A stretch of 64,000 nucleotides of DNA from positions 1,984,001 to 2,048,000 of the forward strand of contig DAJPGB010000001.1 of the NCBI GenBank assembly GCA_025992855.1. Reading direction: 5' to 3'. Within the stretch, counting starts at the first letter, position 1, and every line of letters starts with the position of its first letter. The translations under genes and the position numbers were made by a program. This stretch comes from Coriobacteriaceae bacterium (GTDB taxonomy: Bacteria; Actinomycetota; Coriobacteriia; Coriobacteriales; Coriobacteriaceae). Of the stretch, positions 10,522-19,483 are shown piece by piece. The notes beneath the pieces are model-generated. The model searched no databases, was not told the DNA's origin, and saw nothing but the letters and a program-made list of their open reading frames with translations.

Positions 10522-10992
10522 TCAGCGGTTGCGTTCCTTGAGGGCGCGGTCGATCTCGCGTTGGACATCACGCTTGGCCATGTCCTCGCGCTTGTCGTAG
10601 AGCTTCTTGCCGCGACCCAGGCCCAGCAGCAGTTTTACGCGACCGTCGGTATTAAAGTAGAGCTCCAACGGAACCAGCGCATAACCACGGTTGCGAAGTT
10701 TGCCGTCAAGAAAGTCAATCTCCTTGCGGTGCAGCAGCAGACGGCGCCGACGGTCGGGATCGCGATTCCACACGCCACCATGGCTATAAGGGTGGATATG
10801 CAGGCCGACGAGCCAGCACTCACCACCACGAATCAATGCAAAGGTATCGGTGATCTGGCAGGCGCGCTCGCGAATCGACTTGACCTCGGTGCCGCTCAGC
10901 TCAATACCGCACTCAAACGTCTCATCGATAAAGTACTCGTGATGTGCCAAGCGATTCTTGGAAATGAGCTTGCGCTCGCGCTTACTGGGCAT
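10522..10992 (-). CDS. smpB: SsrA-binding protein
   Basis: SmpB binds tmRNA and brings it to stalled ribosomes for trans-translation. The 156-residue product has the typical N-terminal NRLAHHEYFIDETFECGIELSG motif region, the core GTEVKSIR, and a basic C-terminal tail (KKLYDKREDMAKRD). I chose MPSKRERK at 10992 rather than the upstream in-frame codons because it gives the family length and overlaps the preceding TPR gene by 11 bases, as expected for translational coupling. No ssrA gene is visible in this window. Confidence 0.95.
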   Translation of the reverse strand: MPSKRERKLISKNRLAHHEYFIDETFECGIELSGTEVKSIRERACQITDTFALIRGGECWLVGLHIHPYSHGGVWNRDPDRRRRLLLHRKEIDFLDGKLRNRGYALVPLELYFNTDGRVKLLLGLGRGKKLYDKREDMAKRDVQREIDRALKERNR

Positions 10993-11899
10993 CGCCGACC
11001 TCCTTGGCGCCATCGGCGTTTGAGCCCGCGGCGTCGCGCTTTGCCTTGCGCTCAGCATTGAGCTCGGCGTCGCTCTCGCGCACCAGTTTGATAATCGCCG
11101 CGCAGGCCTCCTCGCCTACCAAGTCGCGAGCACGCACCGTCAGGCGCGTCGCCTCCTGCTTGTCGCCGTCGCTTGCAGCATCGGTCGCGCACATGATCAG
11201 GCAGATGGCGATCTCGGCCGAAGGCGAGGTCGGCACGCCCTGCAGGGCGAGCTCACCCATCGCATGGTCGTCACTCTCGTCCGCGGCATCCGGATAGGTG
11301 GTATGGATCTTGTTGAGCAGGCGCGTCGTATGCGCATCATTGGGCGCCAGGCGCAGCGCCAGACGCGCGCAGCCCACGGCAGCCGAAATGTTCTCGGTCT
11401 CGGGCTCCAAGAAGTACTGACCCAAATTGGTGTAGGCGCGTGCGGCGCACTTACCGTCGCTCGCGCGCTCCAGCACCGAGAACGAGAGCGATGCCCACTC
11501 CTGCTTGTCCTCGAGCGCGCGGAACAGCTCGGCCAAGTCCAAGCGATAGTTGCAGTTCATGGGATCCCAACGCACGGCCTGCATCAGGGCATTCCGAGCA
11601 CTCACATAATCCTGCTGGCGAATGTAGGCAAACGCCATGTCGGAGTACAGGCGGTCAAAGGGAACCTCGACCTGCACCAGCTCGCGCGGATCCTTCTCCA
11701 CGCGGCGATAGGCCAGGCGCTCAAACTTGCTGTCGAAGCTAAAGTACTGGCGCTTCTCCTCCGTCTTGCACTCAGCATCGATATACTCCTCGGCGAGCTC
11801 CACCAAGCGCTCCAGCAGCGGCGTCGCCGTAGCCAGGTCGCCCTGCGCCAGATAGTTCTCGGCATACGTGATGTCTTCCAAGCTGATAGGCAGGTCCAT
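10982..11899 (-). CDS. Tetratricopeptide-repeat protein
   Basis: This is a soluble 305-residue protein built mainly of helix pairs. TPR-like signatures are seen around residues 13-45, 85-125 (YSDMAFAYIRQQDYVSARNALMQAV) and 155-190 (AYTNLGQYF). The C-terminus is charged (KAKRDAAGSN). TPR proteins mediate protein-protein contacts; the partner here is unknown. It has a GAGGAG ribosome site and overlaps smpB, so the two are co-expressed. There are no membrane segments or signal peptide. A role in translation quality control is only suggested by the coupling. Confidence 0.8.
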   Translation of the reverse strand: MDLPISLEDITYAENYLAQGDLATATPLLERLVELAEEYIDAECKTEEKRQYFSFDSKFERLAYRRVEKDPRELVQVEVPFDRLYSDMAFAYIRQQDYVSARNALMQAVRWDPMNCNYRLDLAELFRALEDKQEWASLSFSVLERASDGKCAARAYTNLGQYFLEPETENISAAVGCARLALRLAPNDAHTTRLLNKIHTTYPDAADESDDHAMGELALQGVPTSPSAEIAICLIMCATDAASDGDKQEATRLTVRARDLVGEEACAAIIKLVRESDAELNAERKAKRDAAGSNADGAKEVGDAQ

Positions 11900-11958
11900 G
11901 ACAACTCCTCGGTCCGGGCGGCAGACTCAACGCGCGCCTTAAATATCGGTCAATACAC

Positions 11959-11988
11959 AAAACCCGGGTCTCTTACGAGGCCCGGGCG
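11959..11988 (-). terminator. Terminator of the tRNA-Gln/tRNA-Glu transcript
   Basis: On the minus strand, CCCGGGCCTC and GAGACCCGGG arms are followed by TTTTG. It lies directly beyond the tRNA-Glu gene. Confidence 0.8.
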
Positions 11989-11996
11989 TTCAATTT

Positions 11997-12073
11997 TGGT
12001 AGCCCGTACCAGATTCGAACTGGTGATCTCCGCCTTGAGAGGGCGGCGTCCTAAACCGCTAGACGAACGGGCC
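11997..12073 (-). tRNA. tRNA-Glu (anticodon CUC)
   Basis: The 77-nt gene includes an encoded CCA (11997-11999). The acceptor arms GGCCCGT / ACGGGCT pair, the anticodon stem CCGCC / GGCGG encloses CTCTCAA, and the T arm contains GTTCGAATC. It decodes GAG and is read together with tRNA-Gln 17 bases upstream. Confidence 0.95.
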
Positions 12074-12090
12074 ATATGTAGCAAATGCAA

Positions 12091-12164
12091 TGGCTGGGAT
12101 GGAGGGAGTCGAACCCCCATTGACGGAACCAGAATCCGCTGTCCTGCCATTAGACGACATCCCA
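12091..12164 (-). tRNA. tRNA-Gln (anticodon CUG)
   Basis: The 74-nt gene includes CCA. The acceptor arms TGGGATG / CATCCCA pair, the anticodon loop is TTCTGGT, and the T loop contains GTTCGACTC. It decodes CAG. It is first of a two-tRNA unit. The 266 bp on to the next gene hold nothing that I recognise. Confidence 0.95.
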
Positions 12165-12430
12165 ATGACTGCATCGCTGCGCTCGGCTGTGCCTTTGCGC
12201 AAGAAAGAAATATACGGGAAGTCCCGCCGTGACGCAAGCCCTAATTTTGACTTTTTTGAAATTCAGTCAAATACGGCCAACACGTGAAGGACCTGTGAAG
12301 TCGACCGCTGCACACGAAGGGCAAAACGCCGCGAGCGGTAGCCGTCAACCGTTGGCAGATTCTACCGCGAAAACGATAGCACCAGGCAACACAATCGAAG
12401 TATCAATGATCACGTAGATATCGAGGCGCC

Positions 12431-12841
12431 ATGGACGAAGAGCTTGATTACCTATGGGAGACCCTGGGCCTCGAGATCACTGCTGACCTTTGGCCCGAAC
12501 GGGACAAAATCCATCCCACTCTGCGCCCCGCCATCACGGTGATGCAGGCAAAATACCGCCGTGCATCCTTTTTGATCATGCGGATGTCATGGCACGCGGG
12601 ACTCCCCGACCTTAAGCGAATCCAGGCAAGCCTCGTCGAGCTGTCCGGTATGCCGACCGTCATATCCGAGGCACACCTGGAGCAGCGCCAACGCGAGCGA
12701 CTGCAACAGCAGCGGATCCCCTTTATCTGCCCCGGCGTTCAGGCATATCTGCCCTTTATGGACGAGGAGTACTGGAGCGGCAAGCCCAACAAGCACGTAA
12801 AGGTCTACGATCCGCACGAATGGGCACAGCTCGAGGATTGA
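12431..12841 (+). CDS. Short conserved protein, possibly part of a DNA-binding family
   Basis: The 136-residue soluble protein starts at an ATG with a weak GAGG upstream. The segment around residues 75-110 (LEQRQRERLQQQRIPFICPGVQAYLPFM) resembles the central part of a MarR-like winged-helix family in which a helix rich in R and Q precedes IPFxxPGxQxYLPF. In that family a helix-turn-helix domain follows; here the protein ends about 25 residues later, so the DNA-binding part is missing. It may be a truncated or stand-alone version. This resemblance is from memory, so the function is uncertain. Confidence 0.6.
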   Translation: MDEELDYLWETLGLEITADLWPERDKIHPTLRPAITVMQAKYRRASFLIMRMSWHAGLPDLKRIQASLVELSGMPTVISEAHLEQRQRERLQQQRIPFICPGVQAYLPFMDEEYWSGKPNKHVKVYDPHEWAQLED

Positions 12842-12860
12842 GCCGAGCGAGCCCGCCGAT

Positions 12861-12906
12861 GGAAAACACGTCCCACCCTGAGCACTCAAAACGGGTCGCA
12901 CTTTCC
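12861..12906. repeat. 46-bp imperfect palindrome with wobble-paired stem
   Basis: GGAAA and TTTCC bound the element. Read from the minus strand as RNA, the arms pair with several G-U pairs, around a loop that contains UUUUGAG. Its piece CTCAAAACGGG (12885-12895) recurs inside the palindrome at 46725-46788. It lies between convergent genes and may also terminate transcription. Confidence 0.6.
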
Positions 12907-12913
12907 GCAGCCG

Positions 12914-13273
12914 CTACAGCAACGCCTCGACCCAAGCCGATTCCCTAAAGCCGGGAATCGCAAAGTCGTCGCCCACCAACAGCGGACGCTTAACCAGCAT
13001 GCCGTCGGTCGCCAGCAGCTCGTAGCACTCCCGATCCGTCATGCCCGCATCTAGACGCGCCTTCAGGCCCAGCTCTCGATATTTCATGCCCGACGAATTA
13101 AAGAAGCGCCGCACCGGCAGCCCCGAACGAGCAATCCAGGTCGCAAGCTCATCAGCCGTGGGATTGTCCAAAACGATATCGCGGTCGATATACTCTACCC
13201 CGTGTTCGTCCAGCCATGCCTTGGCCTTCTTACAGGTCGAGCACTTGGGATATTCAACAAACAGTACGGTCAT
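12914..13273 (-). CDS. ArsC/Spx-family thioredoxin-fold protein
   Basis: This 119-residue protein has the N-terminal FVEYPKCSTCKKAKAWL with CxxC and the later IDRDI and RRFFNSSG motifs of the ArsC/YffB/Spx group. RPLLVGDD near the C-terminus is typical of the YffB-like and arsenate reductase-like members. No arsenic genes lie nearby, so general redox activity or regulation is as likely as arsenate reduction. I chose the ATG at 13273 with GGAGGA six bases upstream; earlier in-frame codons lack a ribosome site. It is a single-gene unit. Confidence 0.85.
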   Translation of the reverse strand: MTVLFVEYPKCSTCKKAKAWLDEHGVEYIDRDIVLDNPTADELATWIARSGLPVRRFFNSSGMKYRELGLKARLDAGMTDRECYELLATDGMLVKRPLLVGDDFAIPGFRESAWVEALL

Positions 13274-13365
13274 GGGAATCCTCCGAATATAGATCGGCCA
13301 ACGCAGGCACACGCCACACGAGGCGCCTTCGCATGATGGGCCAATTGTAGCCCACGGGTCACACG

Positions 13366-14418
13366 CTAAACGAACCGTACCCCGAATCCGCGTTTGACGA
13401 ACGGCAGCAGCTCCATTGCCTCGGGCGTGATATGACCCGCAACGTTCATGCGCTCGTCACCGGGAAGATCGACCCGCGCAATCTCAAGCTCGCCTTCGTA
13501 GCGCCCATAGCCGCTATTGCTCACAGCGATCGACCCCGTCTTTCGCGGCAGGCCGGCTCCGGCATCCGTCGGCACGGAATCCGGCTTAAGCTTCGTACGT
13601 GACTCCTGAGACCTAAAGATGAGGACACTCGAGTCGGGCCGGTCGTGATGAATCTGCCCGCGCACATAGGCATAACCGGGCTCAAGCTCGCATTGCAGGT
13701 CCACGTATCCGGCGGAAACTTGAGCAAACTGCGCCCAGCCCGCATCGGAAAGATCGGGGTCGCCGACCAACACAATGTCGCAATCGGCGCCATGTGCAAG
13801 CTCAAGCATATTGAGGGCAACCTTTGACGCGCGACCGCGCTGCGCCTCGACCGTCGGCAGTCCCTCGAATACCGGCCCGCGAACGTTGGCATCGCCCGGC
13901 ACAAAAGCCATGATTTCGAATCCAAGCGCCGCAAGACGAAGATTCACTCGAGCAATGTCCTCCAGAGCTAAACCGGTATAAGGCTTGGGGTAAAAATTGT
14001 GGCAGGCGGCAAAACGAGTCACATCGGCACCGGCCTCACGCCACGATGCGATTTCATCAGAACTCACCGTCGATGCATTGACCACTATGCGAAATACACC
14101 GGACAGCTCCGCGACCCGCTGGGCGCTAAAGCCATAGTCCAAACGAAGGTATTCCAACCCCAGATCGCGCAGGTCCTCGATGCGCTCAAGCCCGAGCAAA
14201 TCGCACGTGCGAGGCCCCACATCGGCAATGAGCGCAATGCCGCGGGCGGAAAGCAGCGACAGCACATGACGGACCTTATCGGCATACGCCGCTCCCCCAT
14301 CCTCGGGAATATGCAGTGAGGTAAACGCATAGCGCGCACCCGCCGCGGCACCACGCTCAATCGTCCGCTCAATATCCTGCAAAGGGCTGGAAAGATAAAT
14401 CGAAATACCCGTTTTCAC
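13366..14418 (-). CDS. mupG: 6-phospho-N-acetylmuramidase, MupG family
   Basis: This 350-residue protein matches the DUF871/MupG family, a TIM barrel (about residues 1-235) followed by a cyclophilin-like C-terminal domain. In Staphylococcus aureus the family cleaves phosphorylated MurNAc-GlcNAc to feed MurQ. The N-terminal GISIYLSSP and the later RFAACHNFYPKPYTGL are family hallmarks. It starts with GTG, preceded by AAAGGAG at a distance of eight bases. It is last of the murR-murQ-murP-mupG cluster, and an intrinsic terminator separates it from murP, so its expression may depend on read-through. Confidence 0.9.
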   Translation of the reverse strand: MKTGISIYLSSPLQDIERTIERGAAAGARYAFTSLHIPEDGGAAYADKVRHVLSLLSARGIALIADVGPRTCDLLGLERIEDLRDLGLEYLRLDYGFSAQRVAELSGVFRIVVNASTVSSDEIASWREAGADVTRFAACHNFYPKPYTGLALEDIARVNLRLAALGFEIMAFVPGDANVRGPVFEGLPTVEAQRGRASKVALNMLELAHGADCDIVLVGDPDLSDAGWAQFAQVSAGYVDLQCELEPGYAYVRGQIHHDRPDSSVLIFRSQESRTKLKPDSVPTDAGAGLPRKTGSIAVSNSGYGRYEGELEIARVDLPGDERMNVAGHITPEAMELLPFVKRGFGVRFV

Positions 14419-14433
14419 GCTACAACGCTCCTT

Positions 14434-14470
14434 TAAAAAAGGCCGGCGGAGCAGTTAGCCCCGCCGGCAC
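14434..14470 (-). terminator. Terminator between murP and mupG
   Basis: Minus strand: GTGCCGGCGGGGC and GCTCCGCCGGC arms are followed by six T residues, with the mupG ribosome site starting immediately after. The structure should reduce mupG expression relative to murP. Confidence 0.8.
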
Positions 14471-14535
14471 AACCATAGCATCAAGAAATCTGCCGCGCGC
14501 CGCGAACCCCGAGCAACACGGCTCGCGATATCAAA

Positions 14536-15966
14536 CTACTCGCCAAAGAACTCATTGATCTTCTGCTCGTCGACGCCAAAGAACCACGTCAGGACAAAGC
14601 CGGCGGCATAGGCAAGCAGCATAGCGGCAACGTAGCCGAGCTGCTGGCCAGGAACGACGATCAGCAGGCCAAACAGACCGGAAACGCCCTGAGAAACCGT
14701 GCCGATGTGAAGCAGCGCCGCAAGCGCGCCGCCAAATCCGGCACCCAGGCAGGCCGTCACAAACGGACGAACGAGCGGCAGCGTAACGGCATACATCAGA
14801 GGCTCGCCCACACCGAGGATTCCAACGGGAATGGACTCTGCGACGTACTTCTTGAGCTTGGCGTTCTTGGTCTTAAAGTACAGCGCCAGACCGGCACCGA
14901 CCTGACCGCCGCCAGCCATCATAAGGATGGGGAGCAGGTAATTGATGCCCTTGGTAGCGCCTTCGGGATCGTTGAGCATAGCGTGGATCGGCGTGAGCGC
15001 CTGATGCAGGCCGACGGAAACCAGCGGCAAGAAGCCTGCCGACAGGATATAGCCGCCCAGGACGCCCAGCTTCTCGAAGATAAAGGTCAAAACGCTAAAG
15101 ATGGCAGTCGTCAGCCATGCGCCAACCGGCTGGATGACGAGCATCAGAGCAAAGGCGCCGATGATGAGCACCAGCAGCGGGGACAAGAACGTGTCGAGCG
15201 CGTTGGGCATAACCTTGCGAATCTGACGCTCCATCCAGGCAAAAAATGCGCCAGCGATAAGAGCCGCGATCATGCCGCCCGCTGCGGGGTTGTACTGCGC
15301 ATTGGTGAGCGGCAGCAGAATGGCAGTGGCAGGATCGGCCGCGCCAGGCGCAAGCAGGGGCATGGCACTGTTGGCGATACACATCATGCCGGCGATGCCG
15401 CCCAGCGCAGCGGAGCCACCAAACTCACGTGCCGCGTTATAGCCCACCAAGATGGGCAGATAGGCAAACAGGGCCCAGCCCATGGAACGAATGCCCTGGT
15501 ACCACCACTCGCCTGCAAGCGCGCCTGCCGTCGAGACGTTAATGACGTTGCAGATACCGTTAATGAGGCCAGCCGCAATGATGCCGGGAAGCAGGGCGAC
15601 GAAGACATTGGAAATCTTCTTGAGGAAGGCCTGAACCGGCTTGGACTCGTACTTGGCCTTCTGCGCGGCCTTGTTTGTGGCCGCAGCGTCGACCACGCTC
15701 TCGTCGGCAACGCCTTTCGCAAGGCCGGTGAGCTTGGAGAACTCCTCGAGCACCTTATTCACCTTGCCCGGCCCCAGCACGATCTGCATCGTGTCGTCCT
15801 CGACCAGGCCCATCACGCCGTCGAGTGCCTTAATACCCTCCGTGTCGACGTTGCCCGTGTCTTTGACGGTCACGCGCAGGCGCGTCATGCACGCCGCGTT
15901 TGCCAGCACGTTGTCTTTACCGCCCAAAAGGTCCAGCAGCTTTTGAGCCAGCTCTTTGTTCGTCAT
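14536..15966 (-). CDS. murP: PTS transporter, IIBC components, MurNAc-type
   Basis: This sugar-specific permease imports and phosphorylates a sugar, here most likely N-acetylmuramic acid or MurNAc-GlcNAc given the neighbours. The IIB domain spans residues 1-90 with the phosphorylated cysteine at 26 (NAACMTRLRV); the IIC domain with about ten membrane segments follows from about residue 110. No IIA domain is fused, so a IIA from elsewhere must supply phosphate. GGAGGAG precedes the ATG. At 476 aa the length is normal for the glucose/sucrose superfamily. It lies between murQ and mupG. Confidence 0.9.
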   Translation of the reverse strand: MTNKELAQKLLDLLGGKDNVLANAACMTRLRVTVKDTGNVDTEGIKALDGVMGLVEDDTMQIVLGPGKVNKVLEEFSKLTGLAKGVADESVVDAAATNKAAQKAKYESKPVQAFLKKISNVFVALLPGIIAAGLINGICNVINVSTAGALAGEWWYQGIRSMGWALFAYLPILVGYNAAREFGGSAALGGIAGMMCIANSAMPLLAPGAADPATAILLPLTNAQYNPAAGGMIAALIAGAFFAWMERQIRKVMPNALDTFLSPLLVLIIGAFALMLVIQPVGAWLTTAIFSVLTFIFEKLGVLGGYILSAGFLPLVSVGLHQALTPIHAMLNDPEGATKGINYLLPILMMAGGGQVGAGLALYFKTKNAKLKKYVAESIPVGILGVGEPLMYAVTLPLVRPFVTACLGAGFGGALAALLHIGTVSQGVSGLFGLLIVVPGQQLGYVAAMLLAYAAGFVLTWFFGVDEQKINEFFGE

Positions 15967-16023
15967 AACTCCTCCTTGTATTGGGTATCTCGTCTGGATG
16001 TCATATCAGCTCACGCCGCGCAC

Positions 16024-16947
<924 letters not shown>

Positions 16948-16957
16948 TTCATTCACC

Positions 16958-17809
16958 TCATCTTTCCTGTTTCTCGATGTAGTTTTGCTTAATGGCATGC
17001 GTCGCCCGTTCGTAGTCGCTGGCAACGTAAGCAGCGTACAGGGCATCGACAACCATAAGCTGGGCCATACGCGAAGCCATGGCACCGCTGCGGACCAAGG
17101 GCTCACTCGCAGCGACGCCGAGCACGGCATCGGCCATGGTGGCAAGCTTGGATGATCCATCTACTTTGGTCACGGCCACAACGGGACAGTTGTGACGTTG
17201 GGCCTCGGCGGCGCAGTCCAGCACCTCTTGCGTCAAGCCCGAGTAGCTAAAGGCGATTGCCATATCGCCCTCATGCATGTTCTTGGCACACAAGAGCTGA
17301 TCATGCCAGTCGTCGTACAGATGGCACTCTTTGTCGACACGCATGAGCTTTTGCGCCAGATCGTGCGCGACCAAACGAGAGGCACCGATACCGAACAGAT
17401 TGACCGCGCGTGCCCGCTTAAGATAGGCCGCACATCGCTCCAAGACGGTGTAATCGAGCGTTCGCGCCGTCGCTTCGATCGTGCGCACGTTGCTTTTCAT
17501 CACCTTCCCCACGATACGTTCGACGCTGTCATCCATGGAGATGTCCTCGAGGGCAACGTCTTTCTTGTCACCCAAGAGCGCCAGCTCGGCAATCAGTTCG
17601 CGCTGGAACTCCTTGTAGCCCGCAAAACCCAAGCGCTTGCAAAAGCGCAAAATGCTCGAGGGCGAGGAGAACGTGGCATCGGCAAGACCGCGGACGGACA
17701 GCCCGACCACCTCGTGCGGATGAGCGCTTACATATGCGATGACATTGCGTTCCGCCGGGCTCGCGCTGAGCTCACGCTCGCGAAGCCGCAAAAGCAATCC
17801 GTTTGCCAT
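16958..17809 (-). CDS. murR: RpiR-family regulator of the MurNAc operon
   Basis: This transcription factor has an N-terminal RpiR helix-turn-helix (residues about 1-77, SVRGLADATFSSPSSILRFCKRLGF) and a C-terminal SIS domain (about 120-260) that senses a sugar phosphate, presumably MurNAc-6-phosphate. It is first in the cluster and so probably controls itself and the downstream genes. I preferred the ATG at 17809 because GGAGG lies eight bases upstream; a GTG three codons earlier would overlap the ribosome site. The size, 283 aa, is typical. Confidence 0.9.
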   Translation of the reverse strand: MANGLLLRLRERELSASPAERNVIAYVSAHPHEVVGLSVRGLADATFSSPSSILRFCKRLGFAGYKEFQRELIAELALLGDKKDVALEDISMDDSVERIVGKVMKSNVRTIEATARTLDYTVLERCAAYLKRARAVNLFGIGASRLVAHDLAQKLMRVDKECHLYDDWHDQLLCAKNMHEGDMAIAFSYSGLTQEVLDCAAEAQRHNCPVVAVTKVDGSSKLATMADAVLGVAASEPLVRSGAMASRMAQLMVVDALYAAYVASDYERATHAIKQNYIEKQER

Positions 17810-17907
17810 CTCAAACACCTCCGTTGAGAAGAATTAAAGACCAACGAATGATTCGTACCGGATACAAACAGCTTTTACGGTACATTGTGCCGCATCGTGG
17901 CGCACAA

Positions 17908-17933
17908 AGGGCGAGCGTTCTACCGCTCGCCCC
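17908..17933. terminator. Terminator after the VanZ-like gene
   Basis: GGGCGAGCG and CGCTCGCCC arms with a six-nucleotide loop lie past the 3' end of the VanZ-like gene and upstream of murR. Read on the minus strand the stem is followed by TTTG. Confidence 0.65.
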
Positions 17934-18013
17934 TCAAATCCGACCGCTCGGAAATACGCGCGACACAAAATAATTCAACAAGGTCGCATGATCAGAAACG
18001 GGTTTGTTACCGG

Positions 18014-18595
18014 CTAGCGCCTCGCATGGGCGCCGATCGGCCGAGTCGCATAGCGCACCAACGCCGCTGCCAGCAATACCAACAGCATCGCGGTAACATA
18101 GCCCGCAGCATCGAATCCTAAATCGATAACGTCGAAATGCCTGCCGGGAACAAAGATCTTATGTACCTGATCGCCAACGGAGCAGACGGCGCAAAAGAGC
18201 AACACGGGCACGCAACGGGAGCATACGCTCCACGGACGCCTGGAAAAGCAAACCACGACCACCGAGGCGAACAATCCGACGAAGAAAAACTCTACGGTAT
18301 GGGCAACGCGACGGACGTTCGCGCCCACCCACATGCGAATGGAAGCAAGTCGGCCAGACCGGACATTCGAAGCAGCCGAATCGGTGCCCCCGGTCATCCC
18401 GTTCTCGGTCTGAGCTTCACCCGTGGCATCGGCAGCCTGTACGCCCGTAGCCTGACCCTCCACCACACGCGCGGTGGACTCGCTCAGCAACGACGTCTGC
18501 ACCGCGTTTTGCTCCGTCAGCACCCAGATGCCCGCCAGCGTTGCGACGAACAGAGCGATCGCGGTCCATCCGATTATTTGTTTTACGCGTGCCAA
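18014..18595 (-). CDS. VanZ-family membrane protein
   Basis: This 193-residue protein has four hydrophobic segments: an N-terminal one at about 8-25 followed by a 60-residue polar outer loop, then segments near 100-117, 127-143 and 165-185. The VanZ signature is present: RRVAHTVEFFFVG, then GDQVHKIFVPGRHFDVIDLGFDAAG. Some members confer low-level teicoplanin resistance, but most are of unknown function in the cell envelope. The start is a TTG with GGAGGT six bases upstream; no ATG fits. No other glycopeptide-resistance gene is present. Confidence 0.85.
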   Translation of the reverse strand: MARVKQIIGWTAIALFVATLAGIWVLTEQNAVQTSLLSESTARVVEGQATGVQAADATGEAQTENGMTGGTDSAASNVRSGRLASIRMWVGANVRRVAHTVEFFFVGLFASVVVVCFSRRPWSVCSRCVPVLLFCAVCSVGDQVHKIFVPGRHFDVIDLGFDAAGYVTAMLLVLLAAALVRYATRPIGAHARR

Positions 18596-18700
18596 AGGCC
18601 AACCTCCGTTTTTTGAATATCAGCGAGTGTAGTCCAAAATGGCATCGTCACCGTATCAAAATTTGAATCGCAACAGGAAGCAACAAAGCGACGCAAACTC

Positions 18701-19306
18701 CTACCCCGCCTCGCGCATCCAGCGATCGAACGTCCCCACGCACACGCCCAGGCACTTTGCTGCCTGGCTGCGGGTAATATCGCCTGCCTCATAGCTATCG
18801 CGCACCAGCTCAAACTGAGGAGGGCACGGCTTGCGAGGTCGACCGAAACGAACCCCTCGCGCCCGCGCCGCTGCAATTCCCTCCGCCTGGCGCCGATGGA
18901 TATTCTCGCGCTCCACCTGCGCCACGTAGCTCAGCAGTTGCAGCACAATATCGGCAATCAGGGTGTTGGTCACATCCGGCGTGCCGCTGGCCCTGGCGCG
19001 CGTGTCAAGCAATGGCATGTCCAACACCACAATGGCAACCCCGAGCTCCTTGGTAATGCGTCGCCATTCCTCAAGAATCTCGGAGTAATTACGACCAAGT
19101 CGGTCGATAGAAAGCACCACTAGCACGTCCCCGTCTCCCAGGACGTGCAGCAGCTCGCGATAACGCGGTCGATCGAAGTCCTTGCCGCTCGCATGGTCGG
19201 CATAAATATTCGCCGAGCCCACGCCATAGGCGCCCAGCGCATCCAGCTGCCGATTAAGATTCTGATCGCGCGAACTCACCCGCGCATAACCATACACCGT
19301 CGCCAT
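18701..19306 (-). CDS. Serine recombinase (resolvase/invertase)
   Basis: This 201-residue site-specific recombinase has a catalytic domain at residues 1-140 with the nucleophilic serine in YARVSS (residue 11), the SIDRLGRN motif, and the helix-E region before RGVRFGRPRK. A C-terminal helix-turn-helix of about 35 residues follows. Length and order are those of small Tn3-resolvase/Hin-type enzymes. The ATG has GGGGATGAG upstream. No transposase accompanies it and no invertible segment was found; it may be a relic of a mobile element or act on a distant site. A CCTGCC hairpin repeat flanks its 5' end. Confidence 0.92.
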   Translation of the reverse strand: MATVYGYARVSSRDQNLNRQLDALGAYGVGSANIYADHASGKDFDRPRYRELLHVLGDGDVLVVLSIDRLGRNYSEILEEWRRITKELGVAIVVLDMPLLDTRARASGTPDVTNTLIADIVLQLLSYVAQVERENIHRRQAEGIAAARARGVRFGRPRKPCPPQFELVRDSYEAGDITRSQAAKCLGVCVGTFDRWMREAG

Positions 19307-19325
19307 CTCATCCCCGCTTTCTTGT

Positions 19326-19365
19326 AAACCTGCCAAAAAGGGACAGGTTTATTTTGGTAGGTTTT
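19326..19365. repeat. Hairpin repeat with GGGACAGGTTTA loop
   Basis: Arms AAACCTGCCAAAA (19326-19338) and TTTTGGTAGGTTT (19352-19364) enclose AGGGACAGGTTTA. A near copy is at 31457-31493. The loop motif is related to the GGGGACAGGTTAG hairpins at 31524 and 46629. Confidence 0.8.
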
Positions 19366-19483
19366 ACCTCTCCAATAGCAGGCAAGCAGGCGGCCGAGCA
19401 GACGGCAAGATAGCCACGATTCAAATGCGAAGGGCGGTCCCGAAAGGCCGCTCTCCGCCCCCACACCATGAGTCGGAATTTGG

